The notes below the pieces were generated by a model, which was given only the letters and a program-made list of their open reading frames with translations, searched no databases and was not told the DNA's origin. Of a stretch of 61,915 bases of DNA, positions 1 to 8,632 are shown piece by piece. Position 1 is the first letter of the stretch. Each line of letters begins with the position of its first letter. Both the position numbers and the translations under genes were made by a program. The stretch is from Pelotomaculum sp. PtaU1.Bin035 (lineage in GTDB: Bacteria > Bacillota > Desulfotomaculia > Desulfotomaculales > Pelotomaculaceae), in the NCBI GenBank assembly GCA_002067965.1, contig MVRN01000084.1:1-61915 (forward strand), read 5' to 3'.

Positions 1-613
1 CATCTGAACAATTGGCCGGAGCCACCCTGGCAGCGACCGGTACTGGACCCGCAGCAGTGTTTACTGCTGCCAGGTGAAGTTTATAACCGTAAAACATTTC
101 ACTTTCCCCGGTAGAGGCGGTTCGGTGTCCAAAGGAAGCACCCATTGTGTTTTCCCCGGAAGGTTTTTCATGGGCCGGTATATCGGTGCTGTCAATGACC
201 ACTTGACCGGTGGAGCCGGTTAAAGAAAGGATTTCCGCCGACAGTTTTTCACAAATATTATTCAGTTCCTCCTGGAGTTGAGGATCGGTTATTTTGGCCT
301 CGAACCGAGAGAAAGTGCTTTCCGAAGGGACTCTTTTCGATAATTTAAAACCACACCAGTATACCAATTGTGGTGAATATGATAGGCAGGCCACCAGGGA
401 CTTAGTAGTAGTAAGACCTAACAATTTCTTCAAAACCAGTGCCCGGAAAATTGCTGTTTTCTCGGCACCTCTGCGGCCACAACCCTTATATTGAAACTGT
501 TTTTCAACTGAACTACAGTCAATCTGGGAAAGGATCTGGTAAATTTTGTCCTCTGGATTAAAGTTTTCCGCAAAAATTTCAAAGGAAAAAAGCACGCCAT
601 CTAGAACATACAT
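1..613 (-). CDS. Transposase, DDE type, partial (runs off left edge)
   Basis: This is the N-terminal part (about 204 residues) of a transposase read on the minus strand; the C-terminus lies outside the window. The ATG at 613 follows a GAGGTG ribosome binding site at 625-630. The first 120 residues look like the helical N-terminal region of IS5/IS1182-like transposases (for example SFEIFAENFNPEDKIYQIL). The motif VVIDSTDIPAHEKP at about residues 138-151 supplies the first catalytic Asp (D141) of a DDE triad. The remaining acidic residues cannot be seen. The family is inferred from this pattern only. The element is probably multicopy, but that cannot be tested here. Confidence 0.8.
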   Translation of the reverse strand, partial: MYVLDGVLFSFEIFAENFNPEDKIYQILSQIDCSSVEKQFQYKGCGRRGAEKTAIFRALVLKKLLGLTTTKSLVACLSYSPQLVYWCGFKLSKRVPSESTFSRFEAKITDPQLQEELNNICEKLSAEILSLTGSTGQVVIDSTDIPAHEKPSGENTMGASFGHRTASTGESEMFYGYKLHLAAVNTAAGPVPVAARVAPANCSD

Positions 614-619
614 AACTGG

Positions 620-687
620 GGTTTCACCTCGCTTGTGTTTGTTTTGTTGTAGCAAACTAACATTTCTACAAGCTAACAGGTGAAACC
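620..687. repeat. Inverted repeat upstream of the left-edge transposase
   Basis: GGTTTCACCT at 620-629 is exactly repeated in inverted orientation as AGGTGAAACC at 678-687. Between them TTGTAG (647-652) and CTACAA (666-671) form a second inner pair. The outer arm overlaps the ribosome binding site of the transposase, so a transcript folding this way would hide it. It may be the terminal region of the insertion sequence or a translation-limiting hairpin. From 690 to 910 I see only AT-rich DNA with no gene. Confidence 0.45.
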
Positions 688-917
688 TCTTTATTTTACT
701 ATTTTGTGATATATTTCTATGATTTTAGGTGGGTAAAGCCAATTTTAGATATCTTGGAAACCTTATCTATCAAGGGCTTGGAGTTTTGCAATTGACTCGA
801 TATAAATAATCCTTCTCAATTGATTATTAAATAATTCCTACACATCAACATATCAATGCCATATATTCCCATGCAATTTATCAAAAAATTAGTTTAATAA
901 GTATATAATGCAAGTAT

Positions 918-946
918 TTGACTACTAATAAGATTTGGTATATAAT
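918..946 (+). promoter_or_regulatory. Sigma-A type promoter
   Basis: TTGACT at 918-923 and TATAAT at 941-946 are separated by 17 bases, close to the consensus for housekeeping sigma factor promoters. It lies 38 bases upstream of the ATG of the small gene at 984 and points towards it. Confidence 0.7.
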
Positions 947-983
947 AAAGACATAAGTTCTAATAGAATTGGAGTTGAAATTA

Positions 984-1283
984 ATGGCTTTTGAAGTTTA
1001 TAAACCAAAGATTGAAAAAGAAGCAACTGTTTCTATTTCCAAGAATCACATTACATTAAACAAAAAACTAATATCTAGGCTTAACACAAGTTATGTTGAA
1101 TTGGCTTATGATCCAGATACAAAAACCATCAGAATAAAAACATCGACCAATGAAAATGGGTTAATAGTTAATAAAAATAGAATAGGCACCAGAGGTTTCT
1201 TTAAACATTTTAACATACAAAATAAGGGTAAATATAATACAATCGTTGACGAAAACGAAAATGCTATATATATATATCTTTAA
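984..1283 (+). CDS. Hypothetical protein, 99 aa
   Basis: A short gene with its own good promoter (918-946) and a GGAG ribosome binding site at 971-974. The ATG at 984 was preferred over the in-frame TTG at 969 because that TTG lies before the binding site. The product is basic and rich in beta-branched residues, with no signal peptide or membrane segment. The start (AFEVYKPKIEKEATVSISKN) and an internal run of alternating hydrophobic residues resemble small beta-rich DNA-binding-like proteins, but I do not recognise the family. It stands alone, AT-rich, between a transposase and a convergent DedA gene. It may be accessory. No function is proposed. Confidence 0.6.
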   Translation: MAFEVYKPKIEKEATVSISKNHITLNKKLISRLNTSYVELAYDPDTKTIRIKTSTNENGLIVNKNRIGTRGFFKHFNIQNKGKYNTIVDENENAIYIYL

Positions 1284-1306
1284 ATATAAGCTTATTTCTT
1301 ATGGAA

Positions 1307-1909
1307 CTAAATGTTTTTTATTTCTTTTCTAAAGAACTTTTTCACATAAGGATAAAGAAAGTATGAACCAAGCAATACCAGGCCGATTAATGGAAGTTTG
1401 GAGTTAAGGTATTCTGAAAAAATATAGTAATTATGGCCAAAAAATATCCCAATCATTAAATACAGAACACCCCAACCCAGAGCAAAAATAGAATTATAAA
1501 ACAGAAAACATCCTATTTTGACCCTGCTGACACCCGCCATATAAGGAGTAAGGTTACTGAGACCGGGAAGAAATCTTCCAAAAATAATAAAGGCTGGTGC
1601 TGAACGGTCCAGCCAGCCCCTAGCTTGATTAAACCGCTCCGGGAAAATGTGTAAATACCTGCCGCTTTGTACAAAAAACGGTTGGCCCAATTTTCTACCT
1701 ATCAAATAAGCCACCAGTGAACCAGCAGTATAACCGGAAAGCATGACTAAAAGGGCGCTTAAAAATTTCATTCTGCCCTGATTGACCAAAAAACCTGCGA
1801 GAATTACCATTACGCTCCCGGGGAACGGTATGCCCATAGATTCGATAATGACACCCGCAAACAGGCCTCCGAGGCCTAGTGCGCTAAGATAATTGATAAT
1901 ATCTGACAG
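1307..1909 (-). CDS. DedA-family membrane protein, probable CTG start
   Basis: A 200-residue integral membrane protein of the DedA/SNARE-associated family (VTT fold), implicated in lipid carrier flipping and envelope homeostasis. The family core is visible: the ESMGIPFPGS re-entrant segment, GRFLPGLSNLTPYMAG, and several hydrophobic helices. The only ATG (1837) would cut off the first helix and has no ribosome binding site. In the same frame the sequence continues upstream as LSDIINYLSALGLGGLFAGV, exactly what a DedA N-terminus needs. It reaches CTG at 1909, six bases after GGAGGG. No ATG, GTG or TTG lies between the upstream in-frame stop and 1837. A CTG start is therefore inferred; a start-codon mutation or sequencing error is the alternative. 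Confidence 0.8.
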   Translation of the reverse strand: MSDIINYLSALGLGGLFAGVIIESMGIPFPGSVMVILAGFLVNQGRMKFLSALLVMLSGYTAGSLVAYLIGRKLGQPFFVQSGRYLHIFPERFNQARGWLDRSAPAFIIFGRFLPGLSNLTPYMAGVSRVKIGCFLFYNSIFALGWGVLYLMIGIFFGHNYYIFSEYLNSKLPLIGLVLLGSYFLYPYVKKFFRKEIKNI

Positions 1910-2051
1910 AAAAATCCCTCCTCAATATCACCTAATCTTAGGATACCCGGAAGAAAGGACTTTCTATCTAACAAAAAGCCACCATTTTGATTATTTTACA
2001 TCACCCTGGCCGCGCTGCTATATTAGCCCCCGCCGCAAACTATCAACAGTA

Positions 2052-2077
2052 ACGGTCTCCCCTTAAGGGAAGACCGT
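2052..2077. repeat. Palindromic hairpin downstream of pfkA
   Basis: ACGGTCT (2052-2058) pairs with AGACCGT (2071-2077), and an inner CCC(TTAA)GGG continues the stem. It sits 64 bases beyond the pfkA stop on the minus strand. Neither side has a T-run, so it is a 3'-end hairpin rather than a textbook intrinsic terminator. The rest of 1910-2140 shows no gene. Confidence 0.4.
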
Positions 2078-2140
2078 CATTTAACTTCTAACCCGGCTGC
2101 CACCGGTATACAAATTCCTCCCCGGCCTTTCCAACACTTA

Positions 2141-3103
2141 TTAAAAAGATAAAATACCAGCTAAGCTATACATTTCCAGATCAATCGATCTAGTCTGAGC
2201 CAGGGCATCATCAAGATTAATAGATGCGATATCTCCTGAAACAACACCAACCATCATTTTGGTCGCTCCTTTAATAAGTAAATCCACCGCCCCGGCCCCA
2301 AGCCTGCTGGCCAATATTCTATCCGCCGCGGAAGGCGAGCCGCCCCGTTGAAGGTGACCCAGAATGGTTACTTTCGTATCAAACCCTGTACGTTCTTTAA
2401 TTTTTCGCCCAACTTCCAAACCACCGGAAGCACCCTCCGCTACCACAATTATGCTATGTAATTTACCCCGGCGAAAACCCTGCAAAAGTTTCTCACAGAT
2501 TTCGTCGTAATTAAAAGGGCGCTCTGGGATCAGAATCGATTCAGCACCCCCGGCCAGCCCGGCCGCAAGTGCAATAAAACCACTTTGACGCCCCATTACC
2601 TCTACTATAAATGCGCGCTCATGGGATGTAGCGGTATCCCGGATTTTGTTTATCGCTTCAACAGCAGTGTTCACTGCCGTATCAAAACCAATAGTTTGTT
2701 CAGTACCGGGAATATCGTTATCTATAGTAGCCGGAACTCCCACTACCGGGAGGTTATATTCCCGGTTGAAAGACCTGGCGCCTCGAAAGGATCCGTCGCC
2801 TCCTATTACTATTAGTCCCTGAATGCCGAAGCGCTTTACATTTTCGTAAGCCTTGGCCCTGCCTTCCGAAGTCAGAAACTGGTCAGAGCGAGCAGTACGA
2901 AGGATAGTACCGCCTCGTTGAACTATATCAGCTACCGAACCAAGTTTCATTGGTCCCATATCAGCTTCCATAAAACCATTGAAGCCGCGCTTTATTCCAA
3001 TAACCTCAAGGCCATGGTAAATAGCCTTACGCACTACCGCCCTGATGCAGGCGTTCATGCCTGGAGCATCCCCGCCGCTGGTTAACAACGCAATCCTTTG
3101 CAA
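2141..3103 (-). CDS. pfkA: ATP-type 6-phosphofructokinase
   Basis: A cytoplasmic glycolytic enzyme phosphorylating fructose 6-phosphate to fructose 1,6-bisphosphate. The 320-residue length matches bacterial PfkA. Visible motifs are the nucleotide loop LLTSGGDAPGMN, GGDGS at 101-105 with Gly104, the catalytic PATIDND (125-131), and EVMGRQSGF. Gly at position 104 and a small residue instead of Lys just before TIDND are the pattern of ATP-dependent rather than pyrophosphate-dependent enzymes. The TTG start at 3103 has GGAGG eight bases upstream. It lies at the end of a minus-strand run that begins with dnaE, an arrangement common in Firmicutes. A second, different PFK lies at 48849-49952. Confidence 0.95.
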   Translation of the reverse strand: MQRIALLTSGGDAPGMNACIRAVVRKAIYHGLEVIGIKRGFNGFMEADMGPMKLGSVADIVQRGGTILRTARSDQFLTSEGRAKAYENVKRFGIQGLIVIGGDGSFRGARSFNREYNLPVVGVPATIDNDIPGTEQTIGFDTAVNTAVEAINKIRDTATSHERAFIVEVMGRQSGFIALAAGLAGGAESILIPERPFNYDEICEKLLQGFRRGKLHSIIVVAEGASGGLEVGRKIKERTGFDTKVTILGHLQRGGSPSAADRILASRLGAGAVDLLIKGATKMMVGVVSGDIASINLDDALAQTRSIDLEMYSLAGILSF

Positions 3104-3196
3104 TGAGCTTTACCTCCACCCAGATAAGATGACAACGATTAATCATATGAGATCGGACTGTCATATTAGCTATTTGCAGTTTTAGGAAAGCGATTC

Positions 3197-3388
3197 TTAA
3201 ACAGTATTAATTATTTCTAATGCTTCATCGACCTCTGACTCTGGCACCAGGATCTCTATTGAGCAGGTATTGCTGGCTTGTGGCGGGCCGATCGCCCTTA
3301 ATTTCACCAAAAAGCCTTCTGCTGTCAGACGTTTTTCCAGCTTATCCGCCTCTTTTTTATTATGCGCGATATATACTACCGTCCACAC
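3197..3388 (-). CDS. Small DUF2007-like protein, 63 aa
   Basis: A soluble protein of 63 residues with a GTG start at 3388 and GGGAGG eight bases upstream. The pattern is a ferredoxin-like alpha/beta fold: a WTVVYIAHNKKEADKLEKRL strand-helix unit, a strand LVKLRAIG, then IEILVPESEVDEALEII. This resembles the DUF2007/signal-transducing small proteins that bind nothing obvious. It lies between mtrB and pfkA in the same direction, so it is probably cotranscribed with pfkA. The role is unknown. Confidence 0.75.
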   Translation of the reverse strand: MWTVVYIAHNKKEADKLEKRLTAEGFLVKLRAIGPPQASNTCSIEILVPESEVDEALEIINTV

Positions 3389-3466
3389 TTTGAAGCCTCC
3401 CCTTGCCGTTTACCGTTACATCTTTAGTTTTTTCTACCCAACCGGTCAGTATTCCTCTTTTTCGAT

Positions 3467-3500
3467 AAAAAAAGTGTATCCAGGGCGTATTCCCTGGATA
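3467..3500 (-). terminator. Rho-independent terminator of mtrB
   Basis: On the minus strand TATCCAGGG pairs with CCCTGGATA (3492-3500 and 3477-3485, nine pairs, six-base loop), followed after CAC by seven Ts (A-run 3467-3473 on plus). It begins four bases after the mtrB stop codon and separates dnaE-mtrB from the gene at 3197-3388. Confidence 0.85.
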
Positions 3501-3503
3501 GTC

Positions 3504-3737
3504 TTACTCACCCGTCCGGATCCGGCCATGTTTCGTCAGTAGTTCCACTCGTCCTCGAATTTTAATAGCCGAAGTATGCTCGGTAAACTGGGCAATCATA
3601 ATCTCCCCCTCATCCAATTTTTCTGAATGATGGAACTTGGTATCCTTGCCCCTGGTCAGCCCAATAATTGTTACACCTTTATCGAGAGCCTTAATGACAA
3701 CATACTCTCCGGTAACAACATCCAACATTTCCTGCAA
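3504..3737 (-). CDS. mtrB: trp RNA-binding attenuation protein (TRAP)
   Basis: TRAP forms an 11-subunit ring that, when loaded with tryptophan, wraps leader RNA carrying repeated GAG/UAG triplets. It causes transcription attenuation or blocks translation of trp genes. The protein is almost collinear with Bacillus Mtr[20 protein letters not shown], then [12 protein letters not shown] and [15 protein letters not shown], which carry the tryptophan- and RNA-contacting residues. The start is ambiguous. GTG 3746 overlaps the binding site, TTG 3737 has GAGAGGTGA at ideal spacing and is chosen, and ATG 3728 gives a length closest to Bacillus. No trp biosynthesis gene lies in this window, so its targets are elsewhere. 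It is downstream of dnaE and has its own terminator. Confidence 0.93.
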   Translation of the reverse strand: MQEMLDVVTGEYVVIKALDKGVTIIGLTRGKDTKFHHSEKLDEGEIMIAQFTEHTSAIKIRGRVELLTKHGRIRTGE

Positions 3738-3848
3738 AAAAATCACCTCTCAATTAACTTTATTTGCAAATGTATCATAACACTAGGCAATGGCCTGACT
3801 AGCAATGTAATAATAGCTTGGATTATAGACCACCTCAAATATTTTATA

Positions 3849-6800
3849 TTATAGCTCCAGGATGCTAAACAAATTTCTATTTTTCCTAACTGAAACACTT
3901 AACTTTTTAGTTTGGATATGTTTCTTTAGCCCGGGATCAGACAAAACTCTCTTGATTTCAACCCTGGATTGCCCCAACAAATCCACTAATCTGCTTATAG
4001 CCGGCCCTGATAGATCTATCCAACATTCATCCCCGGTTTTATGTACTTTTTTCTCATTTTCGAAGTGAAGAAATACTGGAGATCTACCCTCGAAACTACG
4101 TAAAATCATTTCAACCTGATCCAACAAAACGGACGAAACGCTATCAATTTTTAAATGGACCTCTCCTGTGAGATAGCTGTCAATAGCAGAAATCTCTTCA
4201 CAGATGACCTTGAGTTCTTCACCGTTTCCACTACTTCTCCCTTTAATCAGAACTGCTTCGTCAACTTTGGCAAGCTTCCGGTATTGGAGATAAGTCCGGG
4301 GAAAAATCACCACCTCAACCGTTCCGGTAAGATCTTCAGCAGTTAAAAAAGCCATCGTATCTCCCCTGCGGGTGTTGATTAATTTAATACCGGTTACCAA
4401 TCCCCCCAATAATACCTCACTATTATCAGGCAGTTCGGCTATTTCCGCCACGGTGGTGGCAGTCAACCGGTTTAGAACCTCACGGTACTGTGAAAGCGGA
4501 TGGCCACTGATATAAAGACCCAGGGATTCCTTCTCCAACGCCAGCAATTGGCTCTCCGGGAATTCTGCCACATCCGGAAGAAGTATATCAATAGACACCT
4601 TACTGTCGTCCTCAAAGAAATCCAAGAGGGAAAGCTGTCCATTTTCCCGATCCCGCTGAGACTGCTGAGCCAAACCCAGCCCCGTGTCCACCGCCGCCAT
4701 CAACTGTGCCCGCCGGCAGCCTAGAGAATCAAAAGCGCCACATTTGATCAAACTTTCAAGTACTCTCCTGTTGATAACTCTTGCATCCAGTCGCCGGCAG
4801 AAATCGGTATATCCGCTGAAATAGCCCCCCTGCCTCCTTACCTTGATAATGGATTCTACCGCCCCAGGACCGATATTTTTTAGCGCCGCCAGTCCGAAAC
4901 GAATTTTATTTCCCACAACTGTAAAGTTTTCCCTGCTTTCGTTAACATCCGGAGGAAGCACATCAATACCCAGCCGCCGGCATTCTTCTATATAAGCCGC
5001 TACCTTATCAGTATTATCCTTAACCGAGGTTATTAAAGCAGCCATATAATAAACAGGGTAGTTTGCCTTTAAATAGGCAGTCTGAAAAGAAATTAAGGCA
5101 TACGCGGCACTGTGGGATTTGTTAAAACCATAACCCGCAAAGTATTCCATCAGGTCAAAGACCTGTCCGGCGGTATTCCTGTCTATGCCGTTTTTCGTGG
5201 AACCTTCAACAAACTGCGAGCGCAAACCGGCAATAATTTCTGGTTTTTTCTTGCCCATTGCCCTTCGTAAAAGATCCGCTTCGCCCAGGCTAAAACCAGC
5301 CAGATCACTAGCTATACGCATAACCTGTTCCTGGTATAAAATGACACCGTAAGTGTCTTTGAGGATTGGCTCAAGTTTGGGGTGAAGGTACTTAACTTTT
5401 TTTATACCGTGCTTATTTTTAATAAAATCATCAACCATGCCACTGCCCAAAGGGCCGGGGCGATACAGCGCATTTATCGCTACAATATCCTCAAATACTT
5501 CTGGCTTCAAATCCCTAAGGATCGCACGCATTCCGCTGCTTTCAAGCTGGAAGACGCCTGATGCCTCGCCTCTACCGAGCTTCTCATAAGTCACCTGATC
5601 ATCCAGTGGAATGCAGTCAATATCGATAACCTCACCTGTGCTTTCAGCGATCAGACTCAATGCGTCGCCGATCACGGTCAATGTCCTCAACCCTAAGAGA
5701 TCCATCTTCAGAAGTCCGAGTTCTTCCACTGTTTCCTTCGCAAACTGGGTAGTTACCGGTCCGTCGGAAGCCTTGTATAAAGGAAGATATTGAGTAAGAG
5801 GGTCCTTTGAAATCACCACGCCGGCCGCGTGGGTGGAAGCATGTCTTGGCATCCCTTCTAAAGCAGCCGCGGTATCAATCAATTTTTTTATTTCCGGTTT
5901 CTGATCGTATAGTTCTTTTAATTCAGGCACATCGTTCAATGCCTTTTCGATAGTAACATGCAGTTCCACGGGCACAAGCTTGGCTACCCTGTCGACTTCA
6001 CTATAAGGTATGTTAAGCACCCTGCCAACATCCTTAATGGCTGCCCGTGCGGCCATCGTTCCGAAAGTGATTATCTGAGCAACCCGGTCGGCGCCGTATT
6101 TTTGAACCACATAATCGATAACCTCACCTCGCCGCTCATAACATATATCCACGTCAATATCAGGCATTGAAACTCTTTCCGGATTAAGAAAACGCTCAAA
6201 CAACAATCCGTATTTCAACGGGTCGATGTTGGTTATCCCCAAACTATACGCCACAAGGCTACCGGCTGCAGAACCGCGGCCAGGTCCTACAGGTATCCCA
6301 TTTTGCCTGGCAAAATGAATGAAGTCCCAGACGATCAGAAAGTAGGCCGAGTAGTCCATCTGTTTAATTACACCCAACTCGAACTCCATCCGCTTACAGA
6401 CCTCTTCACTTAGCTCGCCATAAATCCTGCGTCCCCCCTGGTAACATAGTTCCTCTAGATAAGTATCTGCAGTGTAACCCTCCGGTACTGTATAATCCGG
6501 TAAAAAATATTTACCAAAATCCATATCCACATTGCACCGGCCGGCAATTTCTACCGTGTTCCTGATTGCCTGCGGCAACTCGCCGAAAAGGAGGGACATC
6601 TCTTCACCGCTCTTTAGATACAATTCTTCCGATTGGAACTTCATCCGGCCGGGGTCATCCACATTCCTTCCAGTCTGGATAGCCAAAAGCACGTCCTGAT
6701 TCTTAGCGTCCTCACGCCGGACATAATGCACATCATTGGTTACTACCAAAGGGATGTCCATATATTTATGAATATCCAGGAGTCCCCTGTTGGCTGTCCT

Positions 6801-7343
6801 CTGTTCTTCGAGTCCATGGTCCTGAAGCTCTAGAAAGAAGTTCCCCGGGCCGAAAATATCCCGGTAATCCCCGGCCGCCTGAACGGCCTTCTCATTTTCC
6901 CCGGCGAGGATCTTGGCGGCAACCTCTCCGGCAATGCACCCGCTCAAGGCGATGATCCCCTTACTATAACGGGCCAGTGATTCCTTGTCCACCCTGGGCT
7001 TATAATAAAATCCTTTGGTAAAACCCAGAGATACTAGATTTAATAAGTTCTGATAGCCCTCTTTATTTTTTGCAAGAAGCACCAAATGGTTGTAGTTGTC
7101 ATCGATACGTGGCGTACGGTCGGCCATGGCGCGCGGCGCCACATAGACCTCGCAGCCCAGGATTGGCTTGATTCCAGCCTTCTGGCAGGCCTTGTAGAAA
7201 TCCACCACACCATACATAGCCCCGTGGTCAGTGATGGCCAAAGCGGGCATTCCCATCTCCTGAGCCTTGATTATAGCTTCTTTAATCCTAGCCGCGCCAT
7301 CAAGCAGGCTATATTCCGAGTGAAGGTGTAAATGGACAAACAA
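3849..7343 (-). CDS. dnaE: DNA polymerase III subunit alpha
   Basis: DnaE-type replicative polymerase, 1164 residues. Domains in order: PHP (about 1-270, starting FVHLHLHSEYSLLDG with ITDHGAMYG), polymerase palm/fingers (the catalytic PDIDVDI segment and GPGRGSAAGSLVAY), beta-clamp and helix-hairpin-helix region, then an OB fold near 980-1080 (VLLGGLVTGIK, MAFLTAEDLTGTVEVVIFP). The PHP metal-binding histidines are kept. The TTG start at 7343 is favoured because translation must open with the FVHLHLH strand, and GGTG lies upstream. In Firmicutes carrying both PolC and DnaE this one makes the primer-proximal stretch; whether PolC exists here cannot be seen. It is followed by mtrB 102 bases downstream. 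Confidence 0.97.
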   Translation of the reverse strand: MFVHLHLHSEYSLLDGAARIKEAIIKAQEMGMPALAITDHGAMYGVVDFYKACQKAGIKPILGCEVYVAPRAMADRTPRIDDNYNHLVLLAKNKEGYQNLLNLVSLGFTKGFYYKPRVDKESLARYSKGIIALSGCIAGEVAAKILAGENEKAVQAAGDYRDIFGPGNFFLELQDHGLEEQRTANRGLLDIHKYMDIPLVVTNDVHYVRREDAKNQDVLLAIQTGRNVDDPGRMKFQSEELYLKSGEEMSLLFGELPQAIRNTVEIAGRCNVDMDFGKYFLPDYTVPEGYTADTYLEELCYQGGRRIYGELSEEVCKRMEFELGVIKQMDYSAYFLIVWDFIHFARQNGIPVGPGRGSAAGSLVAYSLGITNIDPLKYGLLFERFLNPERVSMPDIDVDICYERRGEVIDYVVQKYGADRVAQIITFGTMAARAAIKDVGRVLNIPYSEVDRVAKLVPVELHVTIEKALNDVPELKELYDQKPEIKKLIDTAAALEGMPRHASTHAAGVVISKDPLTQYLPLYKASDGPVTTQFAKETVEELGLLKMDLLGLRTLTVIGDALSLIAESTGEVIDIDCIPLDDQVTYEKLGRGEASGVFQLESSGMRAILRDLKPEVFEDIVAINALYRPGPLGSGMVDDFIKNKHGIKKVKYLHPKLEPILKDTYGVILYQEQVMRIASDLAGFSLGEADLLRRAMGKKKPEIIAGLRSQFVEGSTKNGIDRNTAGQVFDLMEYFAGYGFNKSHSAAYALISFQTAYLKANYPVYYMAALITSVKDNTDKVAAYIEECRRLGIDVLPPDVNESRENFTVVGNKIRFGLAALKNIGPGAVESIIKVRRQGGYFSGYTDFCRRLDARVINRRVLESLIKCGAFDSLGCRRAQLMAAVDTGLGLAQQSQRDRENGQLSLLDFFEDDSKVSIDILLPDVAEFPESQLLALEKESLGLYISGHPLSQYREVLNRLTATTVAEIAELPDNSEVLLGGLVTGIKLINTRRGDTMAFLTAEDLTGTVEVVIFPRTYLQYRKLAKVDEAVLIKGRSSGNGEELKVICEEISAIDSYLTGEVHLKIDSVSSVLLDQVEMILRSFEGRSPVFLHFENEKKVHKTGDECWIDLSGPAISRLVDLLGQSRVEIKRVLSDPGLKKHIQTKKLSVSVRKNRNLFSILEL

Positions 7344-7383
7344 ATTCTAATCATCACCTTATCCTTGAAAATATAATAACTCT

Positions 7384-7842
7384 TTATTTAAGCCCGGTAA
7401 AACCTTGCTGTCTTAGCGATTCATAAAGCACCACCGCAACTGAGTTGCCTAGATTAAGAGATCTTGCGCCGCTAATCATGGGTACGCGAATTTGGCTCTC
7501 CGGGTAAGCGTTAAGAACTTCCGTGGGAAGCCCCCTTGTTTCCTTTCCAAATATCAGGAAGGAATCAGGCTCATAGGTAATATTTGTATATAAGCGGAGA
7601 GCTTTTGTCGTAGCCAGGTAGAACCGGCGGTTGTGGTACTGGCTGGAAAATTCCGCGAAGCTGTCATGGTAAATGACTTCTACAAGATGCCAATAATCCA
7701 GCCCGGCTCGTTTCAAATACTTATCTTCAGTAGAAAAGCCCAGTGGCCTTATTAAGTGTAGAGTGGATCCGGTAGCAGCGCAAGTTCGGGCTATATTACC
7801 TGTGTTTGCCGGTATTTCCGGTTCCAATAGAACTATGTTCAA
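7384..7842 (-). CDS. trmL: tRNA (cytidine/uridine-34) 2'-O-methyltransferase
   Basis: SPOUT-family methyltransferase that modifies the wobble base of tRNA-Leu using S-adenosylmethionine. With the TTG start at 7842 it has 152 residues, the family's usual size, opening NIVLLEPEIPANTGNIAR. The knotted SAM site is seen as FLIFGKETRGLP and IRVPM...RSLNLGNSVAVVLYE. The start TTG overlaps the TGA stop of nth (TTGA, 7839-7842), and an AAGGGGGAAG ribosome binding site lies inside the end of nth. The two genes are therefore translationally coupled. Upstream in-frame codons back to 7923 lie inside nth and are rejected. Confidence 0.93.
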   Translation of the reverse strand: MNIVLLEPEIPANTGNIARTCAATGSTLHLIRPLGFSTEDKYLKRAGLDYWHLVEVIYHDSFAEFSSQYHNRRFYLATTKALRLYTNITYEPDSFLIFGKETRGLPTEVLNAYPESQIRVPMISGARSLNLGNSVAVVLYESLRQQGFTGLK

Positions 7843-8540
7843 GAGCGCTCTTCCCCCTTCGACGGATACTTGCAGAGCTCTTGTAAACAGCAGATCCCGC
7901 AAGCCGGCTTTCTCGCTGAACAAATTTCGCGACCATGGGCAATCAGGCGGTGGTGTGCCGGCATCCTTTGTTGGGGTGGAATATAGTCTACCAACTCTTT
8001 TTCCACCTTTACGGGATCGTTTGCCTCGGATAGTTCCAACCGGTGGGCAACCCGGCGGACATGAGTGTCGACAGGCAACACGCTCCCTTCAAAAGCTACC
8101 CCCAGCACAACCCCCGCGGTTTTCCACCCCACCCCCGGCAAGGCTTCAAGCTCTTCCCTGGTTTGTGGCACTAGACCGCCGTAATGTTTTAATAGCTCCC
8201 TGGAAGCTTCAATTATATATTTGCTTTTGTTGCGGTATAATCCGCACCCCTTGATTTCTTCCTCCAACTTTTCCGGAGACAGCGCTGCAAATTCCCGGGG
8301 GGTATTATACTTTTTGAACAGGCCGGCAGTAATCCGGTTAACTTGTTTATCAGTACACTGGGCCGATAAAATAGCTGCGATCATTAATTCAAAAGGTGTA
8401 TTAAAATTTAAGGCTGTGCCGGCGCCGGGATAAGATTCCGCTAATATTTTCAATATTTTGGCTATCTTATCTTTTTTAGCGAGTCTTTCATTACTGCAGC
8501 TTACTCTTTGGGATAACTTCTTTCTATTATTTTCCCTCAA
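7839..8540 (-). CDS. nth: Endonuclease III
   Basis: DNA glycosylase/AP lyase for oxidised pyrimidines in base excision repair. The 233-residue protein has the helix-hairpin-helix LPGVGWKTAGVVLG, whose Lys forms the Schiff base, and the catalytic Asp in VDTHVRRV. A C-terminal [4Fe-4S] cluster is bound by C-X6-C-X2-C-X5-C (CSARKPACGICCLQELC). The N-terminus is about 20 basic residues longer than in E. coli; the TTG at 8540 has GAAAGG upstream and I kept it. It is coupled to trmL by overlap. Confidence 0.95.
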   Translation of the reverse strand: MRENNRKKLSQRVSCSNERLAKKDKIAKILKILAESYPGAGTALNFNTPFELMIAAILSAQCTDKQVNRITAGLFKKYNTPREFAALSPEKLEEEIKGCGLYRNKSKYIIEASRELLKHYGGLVPQTREELEALPGVGWKTAGVVLGVAFEGSVLPVDTHVRRVAHRLELSEANDPVKVEKELVDYIPPQQRMPAHHRLIAHGREICSARKPACGICCLQELCKYPSKGEERS

Positions 8541-8632
8541 GCAATTGTTACCTTTCTAAAAATTTATTGATGCCTTTTTATTATTTTACATAAAATTTGT
8601 CATTCTATCTATCTCCCAAATAAGCAATCGTC

